DNA from: Cryptomeria japonica
Taxonomy: Eukaryota; Streptophyta; Pinopsida; Cupressales; Cupressaceae
Length of the DNA stretch: 64,000 nucleotides
Assembly: GCF_030272615.1 (NCBI RefSeq)
Contig: NC_081413.1
Location: forward strand, 718,045,867 to 718,109,866
Direction of reading: 5' to 3'
The notes under the pieces are model-generated. The model did not search any database and was not told where the DNA came from. It worked only from the letters and a program-made list of their open reading frames with translations. The position numbers were made by a program, and so were the translations under genes. This document shows, piece by piece, positions 1-11,125 of the stretch. Every line of letters begins with the position of its first letter. Position 1 is the first letter of the stretch.

Positions 1-2
1 CA

Positions 3-1787
3 CAAAATAGATATGGGGTTCCCCAACAAGAAGTTATGCCAAATGCTCCATACATGTCGCAACAATATAGACCTCCATATGGACATGTCTACGATCAGTA
101 TCATCCATACATGCAACAAGCTCCTCCTCAAATGGGCGTTTCAAACATGGGGTATGCTACAAGAAATCAATCTCCTCCAAAAAATAATTTGGAGCAACAA
201 ATAAGAGATTTACAAAAGAAAGTGGAGGACATGAGTACATCAAAACCTACATACACTATGAGAGATATATGCCCTTATCCCTTCGATAAGAGCATTCCAA
301 TGCCTCCATTTCCTACACACTTTGTGACACCAAAATTTGACAAATATAGAGGGAGAGGAGACCCCAAGGCACATATAAGACAATTCTTCACAGCTTGCAT
401 TGAGGTAGCGGCAGAAGAAACATACTTGATGAGGTTGTTTCCACAGAGCTTAGGTGACCAAGCTATGGAATGGTTTTCTCAATTACCTCCTGGTATTAAG
501 TCATGGGGCGATTTAGCAGAGGCATTCATTTAGCATTTCTCTTACAACATTGAAACAGATGTCTCAGTTACTACCTTGTGCAATACGAAACAAAAGGAAG
601 GAGAATCTTTCACAACATTTTTACAGAGATGGAGAAACTTAGCTAGCAGATGCTCTTGCGAAATCCTGCAGAAACAAATGGTAGAAATGTTCACACAAAA
701 TGTTAACAAGGCTATTGGTTATGATCTCAGAAAAGCTTGTTTGTCTACATTCAAAGATGTTATTGAAAAGGGCCTAGCAACAGAAAGAGTTTTAATTGAA
801 CAAGGAGTTATCAAGCTATTCAAAGAAAACAAAGAGGACTTTAAAGGAAAGGACAAACCAAAATTTTGGAACAAGAACAAGAACATAGTTAATGATGGTG
901 TTGTTGATGCCAACACAGTGAGACCAAAGTTCGTCTTTTCTGGATCAAGTTCTACCAACAATCAGGTGAACAATCAAACAACTTCTAGACCACGAAGGAA
1001 GTACACTCCATTGGGAGAACCACTTGAATCAATATTCAAAAAGCTTGTGGCAAACAAAGTGATCATAGTTCCAGATTTTCCTCCATATGAACCAAAGGTC
1101 AAACCAAATTGGTGGAATGATGATGAATTTTGTGAGTTTCATAAGAGTAAGGGTCATAAGACAGGTAATTGCCATCGATTGAAAAACAATGTGCAAGATC
1201 TCATTGATAGAGGCGACATTGAGATTGAGGGACATTCATCTAATCAAGAGCATGAGATGTTTAAGGAACCATTCCCAAAACATGACAAAGGAAAAGGCAA
1301 AGTCACAGATGATCAAGCCAATTACACTAGAGCACCTTACAATTATGATTCTACTATCAATCACATCTCGATGGACAATCATATTTCTACTATCACTATC
1401 AAAAACAAAAATCCTGAGAATCCTTCTCAGAGACCCAAAATTGTCCTAAAAGGTGTGGGATCTTCATCCGAATCTACCTCTGAATGTCATGTTACAACCC
1501 GTCGAGGTAAGATTACATTTCCAGGTACCTCCACTAAGAATACCAATCCTTTATCAATTAAGCCTGAGTACGACCTTGTAGAACAATTAGGGAAAACACC
1601 CGCGCTCATCTCCATTCTGGAGCTTCTACGTATATCTCCTGCACATAAAGCCATCCTTGACAAAATCTTGAGAGATACTACCGTCCCTACTGATCTGAAC
1701 GTGGACCAGTTTCAAGCCATGGTGGGATACCTATCCGTTCCACACTCCCTCACATTCACAGAAGCCGATGACGCCTCCATAAGTTAG
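3..1787 (+). pseudogene. gag: G1 gag (capsid/nucleocapsid), partial and broken
   Basis: Gag forms the cytoplasmic particle that packages element RNA. The frame is open from base 3, so the true start lies upstream. A retrotransposon gag domain spans roughly 290-830 (motifs DKYRGRGDPKAHIRQF, ETYLMRLFPQSLGDQAMEWF). A zinc knuckle lies near 1126-1170, reading CEFHKSKGHKTGNC, that is C-x2-H-x4-H-x4-C; the second cysteine is a histidine in G1, G2 and G4 alike. An in-frame TAG at 531-533 stands where G2 has a glutamine codon. The next TAG, at 1785-1787, also replaces a glutamine codon kept in G2. Without these stops the frame runs on into protease, so gag and pro were probably one polyprotein. Confidence 0.9.
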
Positions 1788-3641
1788 CCACATAATGCAC
1801 CTCTACATGTTGAAGCCTTCATACATAAACATCGAATAAAGCGAGTCCTGATAGATGGAGGAGCAGGTCTTAATATTTGTACATTGAGCACCATAAGACA
1901 ATTGGGATATTCTGACAAAGCTGTGAATGCTACAAACCAAATCACCATTAAGGCTTATGATGATGAAGAGTGCTCATCCAAGGGCACGGTCACCTTACCA
2001 CTAAGAATAGGGCCAGTCACAAAGGATGTGGTTTGTCAAGTCCTAGATCTTGATCTCATGTATAACATATTGCTAGGACGTCTGTGGATTCGTGAAATGA
2101 GGGCAGTCCCATCAACATACCATCAATGCATAAAGTTCCCTCACAATGGAGTTGAGGTAACGGTCAATGGTGATCCAAATCCATTCATATATTGTAATAA
2201 CTTGAGATCACATACTGAGACTATCATTCCCAGCAATCGTGAGGCTACTCCTTTGTCAGCATATATTGATCCTGAGTCATTAAAGCCCTCGACATCCAAA
2301 CAAGGTGAACTTAGAGCCAAGTTTCAAGAAAAAGGCATGGGAGAATACACTCTGAATCAGACAATGTTTTTACGACAAGTCATGACCTCTCCCAAGGAAT
2401 ATGGGAGGCCACATCCTAACAAGCAAATCTCCATCATGATGCTCAAATGGGATCCTACCATCTTTCAAAAATGGGGTGAACTAGAAGAAGAAAATTTATA
2501 TAAAATGCTCTATAAGGACGTTGAAGAGGACACACATGATCAGATTATTATACCCTGTGAGAACTATGGCAAAGGCTTCAAAATTTTGCAAAGATTCAGG
2601 TATGATGGAAAAAGCCCTCTCGGACTACGCAAAGAAGGTGTCATGGAGCCCTTACAACCTGAGCTAACTACAAGAAGGGAATGCTCCAAGGGGCTTGGTT
2701 TTCTAAATCCCAGACTACATAATAAAAGAACAAAAGAGGTATGGCGAATTAAAGTTGCCGAAGTTCAACAAGAGGATTACTATTCCACAGACTCCAATGA
2801 GTGGGAATGGGGTTCAGACAAATCCTCCAGTGACTATGAGCTCACCAAGACATTCAGAGAGCCAGATGAACCCACAGAGGAGGAGGAATTTTACAAAAAG
2901 TTCAGAGTTGGTCAAGAACCAACCCATAAGGATCCCGCACAAGCTTCATTTCAAGGTCCTAGGTCAAAATCACATCGGATGAGGACACCTGTCCCAGAAG
3001 GCTCTACTAGTGATGACAATTTGGATTCGCTCACGATCGAAACTGATGAGGAGAGTGCCATCGATGACCTCGACGATTGCCTTGACATACCTGAATATAA
3101 CCACATCTTCACTATTAGTCCAGCAAACTCTGAAAACACTAATGACCTTCCCCTTGTTCACCCCCAACTCATTGACTGGGATCATGAAGGACCAACACAA
3201 TTTGATACATTTCAAAATGACGAAGCTATTGTCGACTATCTTGGCATTCGAGATGATCTTCCCCCTGGAGACCACAAAGCAGGATACGCCATAGAGCTCA
3301 ATAACATAGCATACTTTGGTGAGGGTGTCGGGCCTTCTAGTCGCAAAAATGTGAAAATAAAAACAAAACAAGGGTCTTATGGCAAAAACCACACTGTGGC
3401 GCTATCTGACTCCAAAAAAGTAAAAAGAAAGGACATATCTGAGGGTGAAAACCTCTCTGAGGCGCCCGAAGATGGAAGGCTCAACATTCTCCTAGCATCA
3501 TACGAGGAAAAATCATCCATGTTGGTAGAGGAGACTATAAAGACAAACATTGGTACAGCAGAGGTTCCACACAACATATTTTTGGCTCAATCATTGACAG
3601 AGGCCGAGAGAGCAAAATTCATAAGCTTCTTTAAGGGATGA
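1788..3641 (+). pseudogene. pol: G1 aspartic protease and long acidic linker
   Basis: This continues in the gag frame. The protease active-site region is VLIDGGAGLNICTL near 1847-1888; the usual D-T/S-G triad is D-G-G here and also in G2. A second hallmark is ILLGRLWI near 2069-2092 (family: ILGRPWL). Protease would mature the polyprotein inside the particle. A linker of about 1.3 kb follows before RT. It contains a G-patch-like stretch at about 2569-2655 (GKGFKILQRF, then GLRKEGVMEPL) and an acidic, serine-rich tail. The frame ends at TGA 3639-3641, where G2 has an open codon; RT continues in the same frame just after it. Confidence 0.85.
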
Positions 3642-4283
3642 CAAATCAACTTTGCATGGTCTTACGCAGATATGCCTGGGCTAGACCCGGATTTAGTGAT
3701 GCATCATTTAACAGTCAAACCGGGGGCAAAACCAGTAAAGCAGAAATTAAGGAAAATGCATCCACAAGTGGCATTGCTAGTCAAAGCAGAGCTGGAGAAA
3801 TTACTGGATGTCGGATTCATACGCCCAATTGATTATCCCGAATGGATTTCCAATTTAGTACTTGTCAGCAAACCGGATCGCAACATCCGAATATGTACAG
3901 ACTTCAGAGATATCAATAAGGCTTGTCCAAAGGACGATTTCCCGTTACCAAACATTGACTTGATCGTTGATCTCACAGCAGGCCATGAAATGTTATCTTT
4001 AATGGACGGATTTTCTGGATATAATCAGATCAGGATTGCACCTGAAGATCAACATAAAACATCATTCACTTGTCCATGGGGAACCTTCTGTTGGAATGTC
4101 ATGCCCTTTGGGCTGAAAAATGCAGGTGCTACTTATCAAAGGGCGATGACCACTATTTTTCATGATCTCATGCACATAACCGTGGAAGATTATGTTGACG
4201 ATCTTTTGGGAAAGTCAATAGACAGAGATACACACTTGGACATACTTTCAGTTGTCTTTGATCGGCTGAAAAATACAAGGTGA
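3642..4283 (+). pseudogene. pol: G1 reverse transcriptase, fingers and palm
   Basis: RT copies the element RNA into cDNA. Motifs in order: GFIRPIDYPEWISNLVLV, RICTDFRDINKACPKDDFPLP, the first catalytic aspartate in LMDGFSGYNQI, TSFTCPWGTF, MPFGLKNAGATYQR, and the catalytic YVDD box at 4191-4202. All catalytic aspartates are kept. Near 4266 one base is missing compared with G2 (where the frame runs on through KYKVRLNPKKCVF), so this frame stops at 4281-4283 and RT resumes one frame over. Identification is secure; the frameshift call rests on the G1/G2 comparison. Confidence 0.93.
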
Positions 4284-5401
4284 GACTAAATCCAAAGAAA
4301 TGTGTCTTTGGAGTAACCTCCGGGAAGCTCCTAGGATTCATTGTGTCTAAAAGAGGAATCAAGGCCGATCCAACAAAAGTCAAGGCTATCTTGGACATGC
4401 CGCCACCAAGGAACATCAGTCAACTTCGATCTTTACAAGGGATACTCCAATCCATACGAAGATTCATAGCACAACTTGCGGATAAGTGTAACCCTTTCCA
4501 GTACCTGCTACATAAAAATATCAAGTTCAAATGGGATGAGAACTGTCAACAGGCTTTTCAGGTGCTCAAAGACTATCTTTTGAACCCGCCAGTTTTGATG
4601 CCACCAATTCCAGATCAACCATTGCTACTTTACATATCAGCTACTCCAACGGCACTGGGGGCACTCCTAGCACAGCAAATACCTGACGGCAAGGAAAAAG
4701 CAGTCTACTATATCAGTCGCACATTGGTGGGATATGAGCTAAACTACACACCAATCGAGCATGCATGTCTCGCTGTGGTCTTTGCTTCACAAAAATTACG
4801 ACATTATATGCTCACTCATAAGACTAAGTTGATTGCTAGAATTGATCCACTAAAATATCTTCTCAACAAAGCTACACTTACTGGGCGACTGGCCAAGTGG
4901 GTAATGATTTTGAGTGAATTTGACATTGAATACGTGGACAGAAAAGCTATAAAAGGACAAGCCATTGCAAACCAATTGGCAGATGCTCCCATGATAGATG
5001 ATGCTCCTCTACAGTCAGAATTTCCAGATGAGTCCATTCTAACAATATCACCTGCAAAGCCATGGCAATTATATTTTGACGGCTCATATACACAGCATGG
5101 GGCAAGAGCGGGTATACTCTTTATAACTCCCCAAGGCGATTCTATACCAAAGTCATACCACTTATCATTTTCGTGCACTAACAATATAGCAGAATACGAG
5201 GCATTAACAACTGGGTTAAGAATTGTAGTTCAATGGAAAATCCAAGAACTTCATGTTTTTGGGGATTCTCAACTTGTCATCCGTCAAGCAACTGATGATT
5301 ATCAAACAAAAGATGAAAAACTAATGCCTTACAAACAACTGGTAGATGATCTGAAACAACACTTTGCAAAGATAGAGTTTGAGCAGATACCAAGAGAATA
5401 G
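4280..5401 (+). pseudogene. pol: G1 RT thumb, degenerate gypsy RNase H and second (archaeal-type) RNase H
   Basis: Residues 1-75 are the RT thumb (RLNPKKCVFGVTSGKLLGFIV). The first RNase H (about residues 114-215) has LLLYISATPTALGALLAQ, where active gypsy enzymes have a catalytic aspartate at the start; that residue is missing. A second RNase H follows (about 262-373) with D267 in LYFDGS, E305 in NNIAEYEAL and D329 in GDSQLV. This dual arrangement, with a vestigial first domain and an acquired second one, is established for plant Tat elements. The frame ends at TAG 5399-5401 in the context RE*NRAAN; G2 has a stop at the same place. The fourth acidic position of the second domain (ADAMA in G2) is asparagine here. 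Confidence 0.92.
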
Positions 5402-6811
5402 AATCGCGCTGCTAATGCCATGGCTACAATTGCTTCGCTCATTGATCTACCGCAAAATGAGACCTGCTATGAATTCCTGGTAGACAACCTGTTGATTCCC
5501 TCATATGAAATCACTCCTACGGAAATGATATGTGTTGTTGGTCCTGAATCCCAGTTATATGGTTCCATATTCACATACCTTCGCGACAATATCTTACCTC
5601 CCGATCTATCGAACAATCAACGCCGCACTTTCATTCGCCAATCCTCTTGATATGTCATTTTAGCAGATATCCTATACCGATGAGGTCTAGATGGCACCCT
5701 TCTTAGATGTTTAGAGAGTGACGAAGCTCAGATTGCGTTACGAGAAGTGCATGAAGGGATATATGGTCCGCATACTAGTGGTCCTACCTTGGCCAAGAAA
5801 CTCATCAGGATTGGATATTACTGGCCTACTATGGAAAAAGATGCATATCAGTTTGTCAAGAAGTGTAAGCAGTGTCAAATTCATGGAGACCTCATACATG
5901 CACCAGCACAGGAACTACAACCACTTGCATCTCCTTGGCCCTTTTGTCAGTGGGGACTCGATCTCATAGGCAAGATTCACCCTCCTTCTTCCAATGGACA
6001 TAAATTCATTATCACAGCCACAGAGTATTTTACAAAGTGGATTGAAGCCGTGCCTCTCACACAAGTTACTGGGAAACAAATTGCTACCTTCATTCTGAAC
6101 TACATCATTTGTCGATACGGGATTCCTACTTCCATTATTACTGATAACGGGCGTCCTTTCAAAAATCAGGATGTTCGTGAACTCTGTGAGCGCTTCCATA
6201 TTGCCCATCGTTTCTCCACACCATATTACCCCCAAGGTAATGGCCAAGCTGAGGTGTCTAATAAAACAATTCTCAAAATCCTTAAAAAGACAGTCGATGA
6301 CACTGGCCGTAACTGGCACATCCAACTCAATCCTGCACTTTGGGCCTATTTCACAAGTGTCCGCACACCTACAGGAGCTACACCCTACTCACTTATCTAC
6401 GGCTTTGAAGCCATCTTGCCTATTGAGGTCGAGCTACCTTCTTTACGGGTCTCCTTGAGAAACATAATCAACGGTGAAGACTACAAGGTCTCTCGCTTAC
6501 AAGAACTAGAACTGCTGGAGGAATGAAGACATACTGCTTTTAATCATCTCAAGGCTTACCGACAAAGAATGATTCGTAGCTACAATCACAAAGTCAAGCC
6601 TCATACATTTGAGGTAGGTGACTTAGTCCTCAGAGAGAACCCCAAGAATCAGCAAGACAGAGATAAGAAGGGCAAGTTCGAACCAAACTGGCTTGGTCCT
6701 TACATCATCACAGCGGTATATGGATCTGGGGCATATCAGATCTCAACTACAGAAGGTGAACCCTTAGAGGATCCTATCAATAGCATGCACCTTCGCAGGT
6801 TCTACACATAA
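5402..6811 (+). pseudogene. pol: G1 integrase with C-terminal tail
   Basis: Integrase inserts the cDNA into chromosomes. The same frame as the RNase H region continues, interrupted by TGA at 5648-5650 and 5681-5683; at both places G2 has CGA (arginine). The ORF from 5747 shows the zinc-binding H2, H9, C40, C43, then the core catalytic triad D72 (WGLDLIG), D133 (ITDNGRPF) and E169 (GNGQAEV) with the usual 35-residue spacing. A TGA at 6524-6526 breaks the C-terminal part, which then runs to TAA 6809-6811 with the typical FEVGDLVLRENPKN, WLGPYIITAVYGSGAY and NSMHLRRFYT. No chromodomain is seen, as expected for Tat elements. Confidence 0.93.
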
Positions 6812-6877
6812 GCTCTTCAGAGCATCCTAATTCAAAAATACAAAAAAAAATTATAAAACAAAAAAAAATCGTTACTT

Positions 6878-7023
6878 GGTGAAAACCTGGCAAACAGGCG
6901 CCTTGTGACACAAAAAAATTGAAAAATCGAAAAAAGTAAAGAGAAATAATTTTGTCCAATGGTGAAAACCACTTTGGTGGCGCCCTGGGCAAGTACCATG
7001 GTGAAAACTGGGTCACCAGCACC
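6878..7023 (+). other. Three tandem A4-bulge two-stem hairpins after pol (G1)
   Basis: Three modules lie at 6878-6902, 6961-6984 and 7000-7023. Each reads: outer arm GGTG, single-stranded AAAA, inner arm, short loop, inner arm complement, outer arm complement. Inner pairs are CCTG with CAGG (loop GCAAA), CCAC with GTGG (loop TTTG) and CTGG with CCAG (loop GTCA). Outer partners of GGTG are CGCC, CGCC and CACC (one G-U pair or none). The inner stems differ in all three yet pair fully, which is what a selected RNA structure looks like. The modules start 67 bases after the pol stop. Function unknown. Confidence 0.75.
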
Positions 7024-8518
7024 ATGCGTAGAGACATTGCTCCTCCCTCCTTCAGGATTCTCTTTCATCCTTTCACTTTGCACACACTCACAACCTATTC
7101 ACTCACAATAAACTTACCCATTCCCATCATGGCTTGTTATTGATCTACCTAAGATTGGTTAGCCATCCATAACCCCCCCTTTTCACTCCCTTTCCATCCA
7201 TAATAAATCAGATCCTATCTGTGACTACGGCCAATCCTACGTCTAGTAATGGGTGAAGAACTGAGAACATCACATGTTTCGAGGAGTACAGTTTCTTCCA
7301 GCTTCCTTCAAGTCTATCCACGCACAATCCGTAATAAAGCAGCATTTGCATCACAGATCCGCAATAAAGTTTCATCTTCTCCACAATAAAGTATCAGTTT
7401 CATGGATTCAGTCAGTTTCAGATGAGACAGCAGCAACAATGGGTTTCAACAAAATCAAATCTTTCAATAGACTTAGACAACATATGGTTCAGTGCTATCT
7501 ATCCTTTTTGTGAAAGTGAACATTGTGACCACAATCAAAATTCGACTTATACAAGTGATGAGAGACACTAAACTTGAGGACTACAGTGGATGTTGGTGTC
7601 GAGTCTTGGTTTTCTTTTGATTTTATCTTTTGGTGACATGTCTTTTAGCTTTTCCAGGATGTCTTTGACTAGAGATTCTATCTCCAGGATGTCTTTGACT
7701 AGAAAGGGGAGGATGGGGTATCGTCACCTATTTATTTTTGCTGTCTGTTGATTGTTTTTTAGTAATGCTATGACTTGTCCAAGGATATGAGGACACTGCG
7801 AGTCTAGTATGAACTGGGGCATTCCTTGTTTGTGACTGTCTTATCTCCATGCAAACAGGTACAATGACTTTCTGGGCCAAACAGATGCCTCGATTGTCAT
7901 AACCTACTTGCCATAATAAAGCTCAATGATGATAACGCACAAGAAGCTCTTTCACGTTCATATCTTTTGTCTTCCATCCCCCTTTCTTGATTGACTTCCA
8001 TTGTCCTTCTCGAGTCCGCATAGCCTGCTATCACATGACTGAGTATGATGACACACCAAAAACATTTGCATTTCATATAGTTACACCTACATCACCACAT
8101 ATAAGCATTTCATACATACATATAGATATCACAATTGCATCACATCCTGCATACAACACATGTTAGCACATCTCACATTTTCATTATGTAAATAATCATT
8201 TGCATTATCATATTCATCTACATTACATACATTCACATTTGCATCATGCATCACATATACAACATAAAAGAACAAAAATATATTGCATTGCATCATATAA
8301 GCATCCATATCATAAAACATGTATCAAATAAGAAACATCTCATCACATAAGGTACACATGCATATAGCTGCTGCAAAAATGGATCATCTCATATATAATC
8401 AAAATGTGTCATGATACAATGATGTCAAAAGAATCATATGGCTACAAAATCACCCGCAGGTGTCTACAATACAAAAAAAAATGGTACATATACTGATACA
8501 AAGGGGAGCCCTCTATGG
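7024..8518. other. G1 3' region between pol and antisense ORF, no gene seen
   Basis: No coding frame is supported. Most of the stretch is also present in G2 in the opposite orientation (about 16775-18095), so it belongs to the element. Landmarks are several AATAAA words near 7330-7400 that could serve as polyadenylation signals, a block around 7560-7735 with a repeated phrase AGGATGTCTTTGACTAGA (near 7657 and 7688), and an AT-rich part at 8050-8420 built from ATCACAT- and CATACA-like words. The last part is probably the 3' untranslated region of the antisense PMD gene, which would end at 8519. Confidence 0.6.
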
Positions 8519-10451
8519 CTATGATGAACTCCCTCCCTCGGAGCCGCCTGGCCTCGACGGAGTCTGAGCTCTAGATGGTCCCGCTCCAGGATCCCCCTAC
8601 CTGTCTGGTGGTGGTGGAGGACCCATGACCCCACCACTGGATGCCTGCCTCCTACGACTCCCTCTCGTAGCCGTCGCTATGCACGACGATCTATGGAAGC
8701 TCCTCGCCCGCTGATCTGCTGGCACGACACCATAGTACAGATCCCTCCAGTAGGCGATCTCCTCTCTGGCTCGCAACACATATGCGTAGCCTACCCCTGC
8801 ATCCTCTGCTGCCCGCCTCCCTGCCCTTAGAGCTGTCTCGGCCTCAGTATATCGCTGGATGGCCTAGTCTCTCTCTCTCGCTCTGTGTCCCTGAGCCTGA
8901 TCCTGAGGCGATCCCTCTCCCACTCCAAATTTGCAATCTCGTCTGCCTGGCCCTAGCAGATCTCTCTCAGCTCTAGTAGCTCATCCTCCTCAGGATCTCC
9001 ACCCTCAACCTCTGCCTATGGCTCCTCCTCTGCAGGTGCCTATACCTGTGCCTCTCCCTGTACCTGTCTAGGTGCCTGAATAGGTACCTGTCTCTACACC
9101 TGCTCCTGTCCCTGCACCTATCTAGGTCCCTGTGCTCTAGGACCCTGTGCTGCTGGTACCTGTAGGGGCAATCCACCTCGACCCATCACCACCTGGGCTG
9201 CTCTCTCCTGTCCTCCCTCCCTCCGAGGTGCTACTCGCCTCTCCCCCACCACTCCTCTCCGCCTCCGTCGGCCCCTGCCTCCATCTCCTCCACCATCATC
9301 ATCATCATCCCCTCCCACCTCTCCCTCCAGCAGCTCTCCCGGATCTGTCAACCTCGGAAATGGATGCTCTACCCAATATGCAGAATACTCTGCATCCATC
9401 CCTGCATCCTCTACCTCCGGCCACATGTCCCATGGTAATGGCATCATCTCGGCCATCTGTGTCACGGCCTGATCATATGATAGAAGTGGCTCGAACTGTA
9501 CCTAATCTCTGACTGTACGGGCATACATGCCCGAGCCTCGCGGCATCCTCTGGATCTGGCCAAACTGTCTGCATACCTTGTCAACAAGCTGCCTCTCCAG
9601 AATATAGGGCATCCGCCCAATAAGATACCTACTCCTGAATGCACAGGGTAGCTCCACTGCGTCGTCATCCCACTCCTCGCACCCCAGGTACGGCCTCCAG
9701 ATAACCATATCAATGTCATCTATGACGCATCTCCAATGCTCCAATCGACCAATCCGAGGCTGTGATGTAATCATATCGTATAAATGCACAAAACTCCGTC
9801 CATGCCCGTTGCCTCTGAAGTGGATAGGTCATGTGATAGGAAGGTGCTCATATGCCCACACCTGTAGGAGAGTCACTCCGTAGCCTAGTCCCACTGATGC
9901 AGCTCATAGTATAAATGTGCCAGGACACATGGCCCCCATGCATATCTGGTGTGCTCTGTCACCAGTGTCTCCAAGGCTCCTCCCCAGCCAACTGCCAATC
10001 CCCGTGTAGCCCTGTCTGGATACAAGAAACCACTGATGGCTCCTCCAATAACAGCCGGCAACGCTAGCCCTGTCGCGGTCATGGTATCCCATGCCACGTG
10101 ACCTGCTCTCATCTCCAACCCAGGATCCTGGAATACCCGTCTCAGTGCCTCTCTATCTTCTTCTCGATCGTATGGAATCAGCTCTCCATCGATCAGAATA
10201 TGCAAAATCCTGTAGACATCCTCCAGTGTCACTGTCATCTCCCCCATAGGCAAGTGAAACGTGCAAGTCTCAGAGTGCCATCTCTCCGCCAGTGTAGTCA
10301 GCAAACCCATGTTTGCCCGAAACTCGGGCACATATAGCACATGTGTGAGACCCATCTCCTCAATAGAAATCATGTCCTAAATCGACAACTCTGGTCACAA
10401 CCTCTGAGTCGATGGGAATCTCTCCCGTGACTCCAATATAGGCAAATACTC
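8519..10451 (-). pseudogene. Antisense plant mobile domain (PMD) gene, exon 2 (G1), broken
   Basis: The strand opposite to pol encodes a plant mobile domain protein. Motifs near 10200-10370 are GLTHVLYVPEFRANMGLL, LAERWHSETCTFHLPMGE and MTVTLEDVYRILHILIDGE, followed by an AFRSRYLIGRMPYILERQL block, an acidic run (GGDDDDDGGGDGG), an arginine-rich patch and a proline-rich end (GGVMGPPPPPDR). PMD proteins are known from plant transposons, Tat-type retrotransposons and host MAIN-like genes. The exon starts at a conserved acceptor (TGCAG before 10451). The frame is broken by TGA and TAG codons near 10380-10400, an indel near 9880, and more indels between 8780 and 9120. The protein's role in the element is unknown. 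Confidence 0.8.
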
Positions 10452-10483
10452 CTGCAGTCAACCAATCAATCATGTCAGTTATC

Positions 10484-10725
10484 GTGGCATTCACTATTTA
10501 TCACACAATGCTACTTGCTATCTAAATGCATATGGCTATCTATCCTAGTGACACTCACTATTCATCACAAAGTGTTGCTATCTATCCTAGTGGTAGTCCC
10601 TGTTCATCACAAAGTACTACGTGTGTGACATTCCCTGTTCATCACAAAGTGTTACTCACATTCGCACTCCCTATTCATCACAAAGTTCTGCCTATCTTGG
10701 TGCTCCCTGTTCATCACAAAGTGCC
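10484..10725 (+). repeat. Array of six hairpins with a constant loop and variable stems (G1)
   Basis: Six units share the loop core CTRTTCATCACAA. The flanking arms differ but still pair: GTGGCATT with AATGCTAC, GTGACACT with AGTGTTGC, GTAGT with ACTAC, GTGACATT with AGTGTTAC, and GGTGCT with AGTGCC (allowing G-U pairs). One unit (near 10665-10690) pairs imperfectly. The array lies inside the antisense intron. G2 has a related array of eight units. The pairing is seen directly; that it folds in RNA is inference. Confidence 0.7.
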
Positions 10726-10847
10726 TTGATCTATCCTAGTCTTCCTAGAGGACCTACTTGAGTGTATCCTCTCAGCAGCTTATCCAATCGACAGCATATG
10801 TTCATCACAGAACTGCCGATTTGACCTAAACGACCAAACTATGCATT

Positions 10848-11125
10848 TTGCAACACAAACGTGCTTTAAACTCACAAACACGCTTATAGACTGCACAAAC
10901 GCGCTTCTGCAACACAGACGCGCTTCCTGAACACATACGTGCCTATACCAATCACAAACGCGGCCAGGGAACACAGACGTCCCTACATGACATAAACGCC
11001 CCTACAATTCTCAAACGCGTCCGCATTCAGCATAAATGCGGTCCCAGGCATAGACGCGCCTAGAACCGACACAGACGCGCCTGTTGGACACAGACGCGCC
11101 TGGCACTGACACAGACGCGGTTGCG
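10848..11125. repeat. Interspersed CACAGACGCG-type motif array (G1)
   Basis: About fifteen degenerate copies of ACACAGACGCG occur every 15-30 bases on the + strand, so CGCGTCTGTG on the strand of the antisense gene. The spacers are not alike, so this is not a simple tandem satellite. The same motif fills two blocks of the G2 leader. It lies within the predicted antisense intron. Confidence 0.75.

Noticed and set aside
2970-3392. 140-codon - strand frame
   Set aside because: It lies opposite the G1 linker, where the + strand frame is supported by homology to G2.
9147-9512. + strand frame rich in Pro and Leu
   Set aside because: It overlaps the antisense PMD exon and has the low-complexity look of its complement.
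10484-10725. Possible CRISPR array because of regular repeats
   Set aside because: The unit is a hairpin with varying stems in a plant retrotransposon; no equal-length unique spacers and no cas genes.
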